Of a DNA stretch of 64,000 bases, positions 10,744 through 22,496 are shown piece after piece. This DNA is from Spizellomyces punctatus DAOM BR117 (lineage: Eukaryota; Chytridiomycota; Chytridiomycetes; Spizellomycetales; Spizellomycetaceae), in assembly GCF_000182565.1 (NCBI RefSeq), contig NW_015971547.1, forward strand, positions 62,001-126,000, read 5' to 3'. Both the position numbers and the translations under genes were made by a program. Below the pieces are notes generated by a model, which was given only the letters and a program-made list of their open reading frames with translations, had not been told where the DNA came from and did not search any database. Every line of letters begins with the position of its first letter. Position 1 is the first letter of the stretch.

Positions 10744-11710
10744 TCAATTCTTCTTTTTGCATCCAAAATACTCATCAGGAACAATCGTCAGCTGTCGTCC
10801 GATGGATCCAAAGAGTACTGATCCGGAATACAACATGCAGGGAAACCAAGAACGAACACCAAAAAAGTCTGCCTTTGTGAAACTAGAGAGAATAAGACGA
10901 TAGCACTAGTCAGCCTTGCCGATCTCCCTCTACACGTTTCAAAAGACTTTTTAAATCATACCTGTACATGCCACTACAGACAAAGTACTGAGCAACCCAG
11001 GTTCCAATAACTGCCACAAGTAGCGATAGCACGAACCCATGCCAGGTTCGATCAAACATCAGCCATAGCCATATTGCTGAGAGCGCCAGGACAATCGAGA
11101 CCTGTTGACTACTTGTCCACGGAAGTTTCTATAAAAAAATTGAAGGTCTTAGTTCATCTCATGCACCCAAACTTTGCTATAGAATCAACAACGCACCGAT
11201 GTGGCATAGTTTACACCTGGATTGATGCAATAAAAATGCCGAGAAAAGATTTAGTACTCTGTTGATACAACATGAACGAGTGTGGCAAGAGTGCTGCGGC
11301 CCATACCAATAAATCCTCCACAGCATCTGGAAAAGCAGTATATTCAGCACCAGTACAAGCGCAAATCAGTAAAGTAATACGTACCTTAAAACATTCGACC
11401 ATCCTATATTGTATCTATGAGAAAAATAGTAGTCGAGGATGGGATAGAGGGTTCCCACCAAACATGCAGCGAATCCGCAGCTCAATGGCACCCAAGAGGC
11501 TGTTGAGAAAAGCTGTTTGACGTTTCGTGGGTACCGAGTAATGTCGTGTTCCTGCTGAAAGTGGTCGATCATGACAGAGATACCGAAGCCTAGTGCAAAG
11601 AGGGCGACGGCGCGTGGTGGATAGCGAAAGAGCGGAGAGGATGATGTCATTGCGGCTGAGAAGAAGATTGACGTTGCTACAGGATGTGTTGCGACTGTCG
11701 ACATGATCAT
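10744..11710 (-). CDS. INSIG: INSIG-family ER membrane protein
   Basis: ER regulator of sterol synthesis; by family it binds HMG-CoA reductase (fission yeast Ins1, budding yeast Nsg1) and sterol-sensing partners. The ATG at 11710 (or 11704) leads into hydrophobic segments. Splicing then gives RYNIGWSNVLRCCGGFIGVNYATSKLPW, written here only to show the exon joins; the next parts are VSIVLALSAIWLWLMFDRT, FVLSLLVAVIGTWVAQYF and RSWFPCMLYSGSVLFGSIGRQL. These are the recognised INSIG transmembrane blocks. The extreme C-terminus is KKKN, a canonical KKxx ER-retrieval signal. Introns follow VLR(C), FIG, ATS and MYR, one bounding a 20-nt exon (GVNYATS). About 230 residues. Sterol control in this organism is inferred only from the family. 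Confidence 0.9.
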
Positions 11711-12182
11711 TCGGTGCAGCGTAAAGAGGGAGAGCAATGGACAAAATTGCCAGCGGAAAGGGTTTTCCAGGTGCCAAGGGCTAATGTTGGAAGAAAAAAG
11801 ACAGCTACCCTCGTTTGTGTGTTTGCCAGAATATGGCACGAGGGTAGTTTACAATCTTTGTTGAAATGCGCAGTGTGGGGTGAGTTCTCGTTGTGGGCCC
11901 TCCGGGTGCGTCGGTCAAAAGCCAAACGGAAACTCCTCCTGGCCACAACAAAGGCGCGATCCATCAAATGATTTGACATGTGAAGGGCATCGCACCACTT
12001 TCTGAGCCACGTCTCTCTTTTTTTATTTATTTTTTATTTTGCTCACGCCATGTCTGTTTATGACTTATTTCTTTTCGCTCACATTCCTACTACACATACA
12101 AACACATTATGAACAAGAGAATTGAAATGTTTTTCATACTTGAGACTTACGGTTGGTTATGAGCAACCTAAAACATTGCGAG
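11711..12182. other. Intergenic region, INSIG promoter side
   Basis: Upstream of INSIG and downstream of prohibitin-2. It contains a T-rich low-complexity run near 12010-12045. The open frames here lack a family match and I regard them as chance. Confidence 0.5.
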
Positions 12183-13287
12183 TTAGTGTAAAGGTCCATC
12201 AATCTGTTGACAATAAAAAAAAACACTCACATTCAACATCAGCGTATCACTGTCAATATACACACGGTTACTCGAGGTGGATATGGTGTTGGCAATGTCC
12301 CGTGCAGTGTCAAGCTTTCGCAATTCTAGGAATCCAGGAGCGTTCTTGACTGCATCACCAATCAAGGATGCAGCCTTTGCATCTCCTTCAGCCTTCACAA
12401 TAATGGACTGCTTTTCCTGCTTCGCCTTGTCAACGATATATGAGGCCCTTTGTGCCTCTTGTTGAGCTACAGGGACAAATGTTACATTGCATTGCACATA
12501 ACCGGATCAGCAGATCGATACTCACCAATCTGCTTTGCTTCGACGGCATGGGTGAATTCGGGGCTAAAGGCGATATGTGTGATCGATACATCATCCAATG
12601 TTATGTTGAAAAGGTTCGCACGTTGCACCAAGTGTTCTCGGATCAATCGAGACACCCGCTCACGCTGTGTAATCAATTGTGATGCGTTGAATTGAGCGCA
12701 GACGCTCTTCAGTACCTCGTTTACGATCGAGGGTAGAACACGTTCGTCGAAATCCAGACCCAGGGTCTGGTAAATCTGCGGGAGCTTGTGCTCCTTCGGA
12801 CGGGAGAGGACACGTACAGTAATGTTCACCATCTGAAGATCTACAACTCTGTCAATCACTTGCATGGACAAAATATTCCAAAGGATATGGACTTACCTTT
12901 GGTACCGGTCAAAGATCCAATGTTCCTGGGCTTTGCGCGAACATCATAGATGATGGGGGTTTCAAGCCAAGGGATCGCAACGTGTGTGCCTTCGGGATAT
13001 ACGTGGTCCTTTGTGCCTCCAATACGAGAGAACTTGATTGCACGATGTCCTCCGTCAACTATAAAGACCCACAAAGTTCAGCATCAGCATCTTCGACAAC
13101 TCCAATATGAATCCATCCGCGGGGCCATCTCGATTGTACCATTGAATAAACTTGCGTTAACTCCCACACCCAAAAGTGTCAGACCAAGAAGAGCACCGGT
13201 TGACGTGAAGAAACCCCGACCAGGGGCCCCCTTTGGCATTTTTATGCCCTGCATCAAGTTGCGCATAGCCTGCTGCTGGCGGGACAT
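12183..13287 (-). CDS. PHB2: Prohibitin-2
   Basis: Subunit of the ring-shaped prohibitin complex of the mitochondrial inner membrane, where it scaffolds m-AAA proteases, cardiolipin metabolism and respiratory assembly. The start at 13287 gives [14 protein letters not shown], then one N-terminal membrane segment ([19 protein letters not shown]). The SPFH/band-7 region follows: [43 protein letters not shown], and the helix [15 protein letters not shown]. Introns follow SLFN, GTK, the residue before DLQM, KQI and LMLN. The final intron (polypurine-rich acceptor side) leads to a short tail, IDGPLH. Without that splice the tail would be 8 residues longer. About 300 residues, full length. It shares a 265-bp divergent promoter with DBP4. 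Confidence 0.95.
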
Positions 13288-13552
13288 GTTATGGAAATCT
13301 GTCGTTCGACCTCAGAAATCCACCTTACGATGCAGTCGTTTTTACGTTGTTGGTTTTTGGGCAACTTTTGATGATGCCAGTTAGTTGCCATGACGAGCAA
13401 GTTTGCCGAGCATGAGTCATTGTCCAATATGTTTTTCATTAAGCCAAATTTGTATAAATTGAAGCGACGTGATTGGCTCATGCTTCTTTTTGGAATCGAC
13501 CCTTTGGGATGGGAACCTTGCAACTTTCCTGGCATCTTCCTTTGGCAAAATC

Positions 13553-16486
13553 ATGGCTGCTCAGACAGCTCCCATGCGCGGGTCAACAAAGAGCAAGAAG
13601 AATAAACGGAATGCAGTAAAGCCTGTGGACAAGCGAAAGCTTAAGCGAAGCGCAGAGGAAACCGAACTGACTGATTTGGCGGAGAAAACAAAGGATCCGG
13701 TAACCACCTACCAGAGTGCGTTAATTCTCCTTGAACGCTTTACTTAATCTGCCAAATAGGAACCTTTTCTGAAAAACCCTGAGCTTAAACAATTTTCTCA
13801 ACTTCCCCTCTCTCAAAAAACCGCGAATGGCTTGAGTAAAGCCAACTTTGTGGAAATGACTGATATCCAACGGTCCTCGCTACCATTGTCTTTATGCGGG
13901 CGAGACGTTTTAGGTGCCGCGAAAACTGGGTCAGGAAAGACCCTTGCTTTTCTTCTCCCTGTTCTCGAAGTCCTATACCGGGCAAACTGGACACAAATGG
14001 ATGGAGTAGGCGCCTTGATCATATCACCAACGCGCGAACTAGCCCTACAAATCTTCGACGTGCTGAAGAAGATTGGCCGAAATCATACTTTCTCCGCTGG
14101 GCTTCTCATAGGTGGTAAAGACCTCAAATCTGAGCAGGAGCGTGTCTCCAAAATGAACATTTTGGTTTGCACGCCCGGCCGTTTGCTACAGCACATGGAT
14201 CAGACGCCGGATTTCAATTGCGATAACCTGCAGATATTGGTCCTGGATGAAGCAGATAGAGTTCTGGACTTGGGATTTGAAAAAACAATCAATGCGATCG
14301 TGGAAAATTTACCAAGAGCGAGACAGACATTGCTCTTTTCTGCAACGCAAACTAAGTCTGTGAAAGATTTGGCGAGGCTGTCTCTTAAGGTACGTCTTTC
14401 GATCCAACTCTTAGGTGAATGTGCATAAATCGCTCAAGCTTCATTCTCAGGACCCGGAATACGTGGCGGTTCACGAACAATCTGAGAGTAGCACCCCGAA
14501 GCAATTGGTGCAAAAGTACCTTGTCTGCGATCTTCCGCAAAAGCTCGATATCCTCTACTCCTTCATTAAAACCCACCTGAAACAAAAAATTATTGTGTTT
14601 GTGTCTAGTTGCAAGCAGGTATGGAATTACTACTTTAAGGTGGTTCCTTATCCTATTGATAACCGATTCTCCATTTGCTCCATATTAGGTGCGATTTGTT
14701 CACGAAACCTTCTGTAAGATGCAGCCTGGTATTATTTTGAACTGCCTCCATGGCAAGCAGAAACAAGCAAAGCGGATGGCTATTTTTGAGCAATTTTGTC
14801 GAAAGAAGGCAGTTTGTCTGATTGCCACTGACGTGGCTGCGCGCGGTCTCGACTTCCCCGCAGTGGATTGGGTTATTCAGCTTGATTGTCCAGAGGATGC
14901 AGAGACATATATCCATCGTGTAGGGCGAACAGCCAGATATGAAGCAGCTGGCAACGCTCTACTCTTTCTGCTTCCATCAGAGGAAAAGGGGATGATGGCT
15001 TCATTGGAACGTAAGAAAGTGCCGATATCCAAAATCAGGGTGAATCCGAGCAAAACGACGAGTGTCGCGAAACAATTGCAAGCCTACTGTTCCCAAAGTC
15101 CGGAAATCAAGTATTTAGCCCAGAAGGCTTTCATTAGCTATATGCGAAGCGTCCATCTTCAAGGAAATAAGGAGATTTTCAATGTCCAGGAGTTACCAGC
15201 TGAAGCGTACGCCGAGAGCTTGGGATTACCTGGTGCTCCCAAGATTAAATTTGTCAAGGTGGGGACATAATCTTGTAAACCTTACTTGATCTATCCGCAA
15301 CTTATCAACGTCAATTTTTGCAGACATCTGAGAAAAAGAATGCATCGCGTCAACTAGAGAAAGTGGCAGATGCATCCGCCGCTGAAAAGGGAAAACCAAC
15401 TGCCGAAGACTCGGAGTCAGAATCAGAAGCTGCAAGCAAGAAGGTTCGTACACTTGATATAAGCTGAATTGGAATCACTTGATGTCAACAGAGTTCTCGC
15501 ATGATCCAGACAACCAAGGTCCGAACCAAGGTGGACAAAATGTTTGATAAGAAAAACCTGACCATCTTGTCAGACCATTATGCAAAACTAAAAGCAAGCG
15601 AAGATACTGATACGTCGGAGGATGAAGAAGCCGCCGAATCAAGACCACGTAAAGGCGCGGAGGCAGAGGACGAGGACGACTTTTTGACGCTCAAACGTGC
15701 GGACCATGGTATAGAAGATTTGCCTGTCCCTGCGCCTCCTACCGAGAGTCTGAGTCATCGTCAACTCCTCAAGAGTAAGAAGAAGGCTCTCAAGGAGAGG
15801 GGATTGGGCAAAAAGATGTATTTTGACGATGATGGCAATCCCATTCTTGCGTACAAGTTGGAGACGTTGGATGAGTTTGTGCAAGAAGAAGGCCTGGAAT
15901 CCCGGCAACAAAAATTCTTGGAGGAGCAAAGAGGAGAGATGAATGTTGCTGATGCGGTTGATAAGACCGTGGCGAAGGAGAAATTGCGAGAAAAGAAAAA
16001 GGAAAAGAAAGCTAAAGAGAGGGCCGCCCGGCAAGAGGTTGGTATTACTTACTGGTCGAAATGCTTTCGAAATATGTGACTAATGCATTTGTATTTCCTT
16101 AGGAAAGTGGAGGACATGAGGGGGTAGCTCTTGGTGGAGCCGAAGACTTTGATGACGAATCTGCATCTGACGCAATGAGCTACCGCAGCGGAGAGGACGA
16201 CTTTGAAGACGGATCATCTGACTATGAGGCGGCATCGGGAGATGAAGATGATCATCCTGCACTGATGGAGCTTGATCTAAATGAAGATTCCGATGAAGAG
16301 CCCGTTGCCGCAGTTGAAGCTAATGAATCTGGATCGAACTCACGGAAGCGCAAGCGCGCCAAGACATCACAACCGGCTGCGGTGAATGGCCCTACTGTGA
16401 TCAAGAAATCCAAGAAGCAACCGGGACTTTCTGACCTGGACGGTGCGTCATTAGAAGATATTGCACTCCGCTTACTGGAAAGCTAG
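13553..16486 (+). CDS. DBP4: DEAD-box RNA helicase Dbp4/DDX10
   Basis: Nucleolar ATP-dependent RNA helicase that releases snoRNAs (U14, snR41) during 18S rRNA processing. Exons: 13553-13699, 13760-14389, 14451-14618, 14699-15258, 15324-15443, 15492-16037, 16103-16486. The motifs in order are Q motif ([13 protein letters not shown]), motif I (AAKTGSGKT), Ia (PTRELA), II (DEAD in [11 protein letters not shown]), III (SAT), V (TDVAARGLD) and VI (HRVGRTAR). The Dbp4-type C-terminal extension follows: [13 protein letters not shown], then [11 protein letters not shown], a coiled lysine-rich block ([14 protein letters not shown]) and an acidic, nuclear-signal-rich tail. Length (about 850 residues after splicing) suits the family. 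All key residues are intact. Confidence 0.96.
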
Positions 16487-16620
16487 CAACGTCTCTAGTA
16501 AACCTTCTGCTGTACATATCATTTGGATACTGCACATAGACTAGATTGTTTTAGTATATACTATTTTTGTGACAAAGAGGCTTTAAGATGAGGATAATGT
16601 TATAATGCAGTTTATTTCGC

Positions 16621-18821
<2,201 letters not shown>

Positions 18822-19388
18822 GTCCAAAACTAGTTTCTAATTAAGGGAGCGTGATTGGATGGAGGGGATGAGAGCTTCACTGACGACTTCAGCTCTTGTT
18901 GAATTTAGGGGCACAACTGACACCCGCGCTCATGTGCTTGTTGCCATAGTGATGGAGAAAGTTGTGGCGGTTTGTAATTGCTTATCGATTAGGTTTCTTT
19001 GGGTGTGAAATGGGAGCAACGACGATGCGCAAGAGGCCAAGTTGGCTATTGCCTGTGAAGAGGACCCATCTGTGCAAGGTTGTTGCTTGTGGACCACGTA
19101 GCTTGTCCGGTGCTGCTGCGAACAAACAATGTGATTGTTGCTGAAACGAACAGATAATTCGGATAGAATTTAAAAGATCCATTCTTTGTGAAGATGCTAT
19201 GCAACTACTCCCACCAAGGACTTGAGCATCATATCCTAGCTGCCAGAAACAAGTAGGAGTAGATGCGCAACCTGACAATGTTGCTGTTGTTTTTGTGACA
19301 AGTCTCCACCACGATCGTGCTTAGTCAGCAATGTTCCAACGTCATCAGAATTCTCTCCACCCATTTCAATGCTGTCCCGATCCATCTC
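18822..19388. promoter_or_regulatory. Divergent intergenic region LPD1/CMC4
   Basis: Both flanking genes encode mitochondrial proteins and read outward from this 567-bp region, so promoters for both should lie here. I see no convincing core element and no gene. Confidence 0.4.
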
Positions 19389-19684
19389 ATGCCCGCTTCC
19401 ACTGAGACATACCCATGCAAGTCAAAAGCATGTGCCATCCAGGTGAATATCCAATCCCATTTAGTACACTCACACCAATGAATGAGGCTACTTTGCATCT
19501 GACACCCGTAAAACAGGCTTGCTTGATCCGTCATAATTTCGACTCAACAAGGTGCGCCGAAGAGCAACGAGCGTTCGAAGAGTGCTGCCGTCAAGCCCTT
19601 GACGAGCGGAATGAATCGGCAAGGGAAGCCTGCGGGTTTGTCTGGAAACGCTGGGAAAGGGAAGCCAAAAGCTCCACTAGATAG
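19389..19684 (+). CDS. CMC4: Cmc4-type twin-cysteine mitochondrial intermembrane-space protein
   Basis: Small cysteine-motif protein, imported and oxidised through Mia40 in the mitochondrial intermembrane space. Exon 1 (19389-19442) encodes MPASTETYPCKSKACAIQ. Exon 2 (19517-19684) continues ACLIRHNFDSTRCAEEQ, AFEECCRQALDERN and a basic tail, 73 residues in all. The spacing CxxxxC, x4, CLxx..x10C, x9, CC, x14, C reproduces the Cmc4 pattern, including the ACAIQ and CC blocks. The exon-2 frame alone (ATG at 19478) would miss the first two cysteines, so the 74-nt intron is decisive. The exact biochemical role of Cmc4 is not established. Confidence 0.85.
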
Positions 19685-20489
19685 GAAACACTGAGACCAA
19701 ATGTCTCAGGACTTTACCGGTGGAGGTCTCAACCGATTTCAGAGCTCCACGGTTCTATGCTGCTCTTCTTGGAATGTTTGCGCTCAGTCTTTCACGGAGA
19801 ATGGTTTTGGTGCCTGCTCCATTTGTCAGGGCGAGGTCAAGGGAACCACTTCAAAGACTTGCTGGAATTCTGCCCACACCCCTTGAGACCTCCTTTTTAC
19901 AAAGATCAGCTAGGTTGCAGTGTAGAACCCAATATTACCCGAAACAATTACTATGTGATTATACCCTGATTTTGCTGTCATCATTTGCTGTCGTTCATTT
20001 TCTGGGCACCCTGACACCAGCACGGCTACGATTTTAAGGCTTGTGAGGCACCGGTGTTTTTTTGTTTTTTTTCTGGGGCTTCCAGTGACCCGAGCCTGAT
20101 TACACCCCAAGATGGAACCCAAGAGGCCATACGATCGCTCGTATTAGAATCTTCCGAGTTCCAGTTCCATATTCCGGAGATGGTTTCTCCACCGGCACTC
20201 TTCTTCGTTCTCACATCACGAATATTCCACGAAGCAATGGCGCATAATCCAATGGGAAACTGCAAGGCACTTCGACTCCCACACAGCTCCGGATGTTTTG
20301 CGCTTTGTTTCTCGTGAAGACCGAAAAGATCGAGATCCGTAACTGCCATATTCACATCTCTGACACCTCTTCGGCTATAAAAAGGGGAATTTCTGCCTTC
20401 CCTAGACCATACTACCAGCGTTCTACTCTTGAGCTTTCTACCTTTCATCCCGCTACTTGTCGCTGTCGAACCGCATTTGCCTGGCAACC
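19685..20489. other. Long intergenic region upstream of the secreted repeat gene
   Basis: 805 bp between CMC4 and the repeat-protein gene. It contains the TATA box listed separately near its right end. Several 60-150 codon open frames exist on both strands but none has a recognisable motif or a convincing start. I see no repeat. Confidence 0.5.
20376..20382 (+). promoter_or_regulatory. TATA box of the secreted repeat-protein gene
   Basis: CTATAAAAAGGGG is a near-perfect TATA element 114 bp upstream of the ATG at 20490. It is the clearest core promoter in the window and suggests a strongly induced gene. Confidence 0.7.
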
Positions 20490-22169
20490 ATGAAAGTTAT
20501 CTACCTTCTCGCGGCGTCGATCGCTCCCTTCATTGCGGGCACATTGGCCATGCCTGCAGCTGATGCTGTAGGTAGTCTTTTGTTTGTTTGTTAACTGAGC
20601 GTACTAACAATTATTTTTGCATAAACACAGGCCCATCAAGAGGCGGAAGTGGCTGGCTGGAAGTTTCCCAAGAAGATAGATAACAACTTGAAGAAAGATC
20701 AGAATAACAACAACTTTGCTAACAACCAGAACAACAATAATTTCAACAATAACAATCTGAAGAAGGACCACCTTGCCGCGCATAACAACAACAATGCATT
20801 GACAAAGAAGAACCAAAACAACAATATTAAGAAAGGTAAAGAGCTCGTGTGTAATTCAGTACATGCAGCATATTTAGTTTGCTCTATTGCTTCCGGCTAG
20901 ATCACAAGAACTTGAACAACGCAAATGCATTTAATAACAATCAGAACAAGGTTAGCCATCGTACATTTTCAGTTCCCACATTCGGCATAGTAATAAATTT
21001 CCTCTTCGTTCCTCCGCACCTGCAGAAGAATTTCAATAACAACTTGAACAACCTCGGCAAAAACTTCAAGAAACTCGACGTCGATGCTGCTGCAGTGGAT
21101 GAAGATGACGTAGAAACCGCAGGAGGCAAAAAGTTTGGCGGCTACGGTCCCTACGGCTACGGTCCCTACGGCTACGGCGGTTACGGCGGTTACGGCAAGA
21201 AGAAGTTCGGGCCGTTCGGTTACGGAAGATACTACGATGCGGACGCCGCTGCTGACGATGTTGCCGAAGTAGACGCTGCTGCAGTGGACGAAGATGCTGT
21301 AGAAACCGCAGGAGGCAAAAAGTTTGGCGGCTACGGCCCCTACGGGTACGGCGGTTACGGCAAGAAGAAGTTCGGGCCGTTCGGTTACGGAGGATTCTAC
21401 GATGCGGACGCCGCTGCAGATGATGTTGCCGAAGTAGACGCTGCTGCAGTGGACGAAGATGCTGTGGAAACCGCAGGAGGCAAAAAATTCGGCGGCTACG
21501 GCGGCTATGGCAAAGGCAAAAAAGGTCTCTATGGCGGCTATGGTCTCGGCAAGAAAGGCAAGAAAGGCAAGAAGTTTGGACCGTTCGGCTATGGAGGATA
21601 TGGGGGCTATGGATATTACGATGCGGATGCTGCTGCAGATGATGTTGCTGACGTTGACACCGCGGCAGTTGACGAGAATGAGGTTGAAACTGCAGGTGGA
21701 TGGTTTCCCAAAAAGATTGATAACAAGAAGGTTTGTTTCTACTGGTGAATCTGTCCGTCCGCGTTGACGACTACCCCCACTCATCAGAACATGCGAACAG
21801 AAAGATCAAAAGAACCTAAACAATAATCAATTCAACAATAACAACAACCAATTCAACAATAACAATCTGAAAAAGGACCATCTTAACGCGCAAAACAACA
21901 AGAATGTGCTGGCCAAGAAGAACCAAAACAACGATATTAAGAAAGGTGGGTAGTCCTTTCGTTCTTTGAACCTATCTACAGCAATGCAAATATCTCTTTT
22001 TGCAGATCACATCAACACGAACAATAACAACTTCAATAACAACAACCAGCAGAAAAATGCCAACAACAACAACCGTAAGTTCGCCCATACACATATGTCG
22101 ACACGGCTGCCACTAACCATCTTCTATTTTTCAGACCATCAACTGAAAAAGGACTTGAAGGTGATCTAA
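20490..22169 (+). CDS. Secreted Asn-rich / Gly-Tyr-repeat protein of unknown function
   Basis: I recognise no family. Exons: 20490-20567, 20631-20835, 20901-20950, 21026-21730, 21801-21945, 22006-22074, 22135-22169. Residues 1-20 or so (MKVIYLLAASIAPFIAGTLA) are a signal peptide, so the product should enter the secretory pathway. There is no cysteine after it. Layout: an Asn/Lys-rich module (AGWKFPKKIDN ... LKKDHLAAHNNNN ... IKKG, then DHKNLNN), a central block with four acidic segments (VDAAAVDEDAVETAGG) separated by Gly-Tyr-rich basic segments (GGKKFGGYGPYGYG, KKKFGPFGYGG), then a second Asn/Lys-rich module with the same landmarks (GGWFPKKIDN, LKKDHLNAQNN, IKKG, DHINTNN). Dibasic KK pairs recur between blocks. 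Intron 1 has a perfect TACTAAC branch site. It could be a wall, adhesive or matrix protein, or a precursor cut into peptides; neither is shown. Confidence 0.8.
21080..21715 (+). repeat. In-frame tandem repeat: acidic plus Gly-Tyr units
   Basis: The acidic segment starts at 21080, 21269, 21434 and 21653, giving periods of 189, 165 and 219 nt, all multiples of three. Units differ mainly in the number of GGYG/GPYG copies. The DNA is highly similar between units (for example around 21269 and 21434), which suggests recent expansion. Confidence 0.85.
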
Positions 22170-22496
22170 GCTGTTGACGACCATAGTTCTGTAGTGATTA
22201 GTATCATTTCGTCGCTTAGTTCGGTCTTGTATCATAAGATCAATACATTGATACTTTGGTGAATTTGTCTTGCGCGCACATTCGTTCCTGCCATCGCTTG
22301 GAACAGGGGCACAATATTTTCTTTACCCTCCTCTGCCAGGCCATACAAGTAATATCTTTCAAATTCTGTGTTTAAAGGCTAGCCGATATGTGGGATGAAC
22401 CGTCGGGATATGCCAATATGCTTATTTCTGTTGAGCATACTTTGATTAAGCACATGAGTATATATTTACATAGGTCACCCGCACCCGTTGTAGTGC
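22170..22496. other. Convergent intergenic region
   Basis: 3' flanks of the secreted repeat gene (+) and the HECT ligase gene (-). I see nothing else here. Confidence 0.6.
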
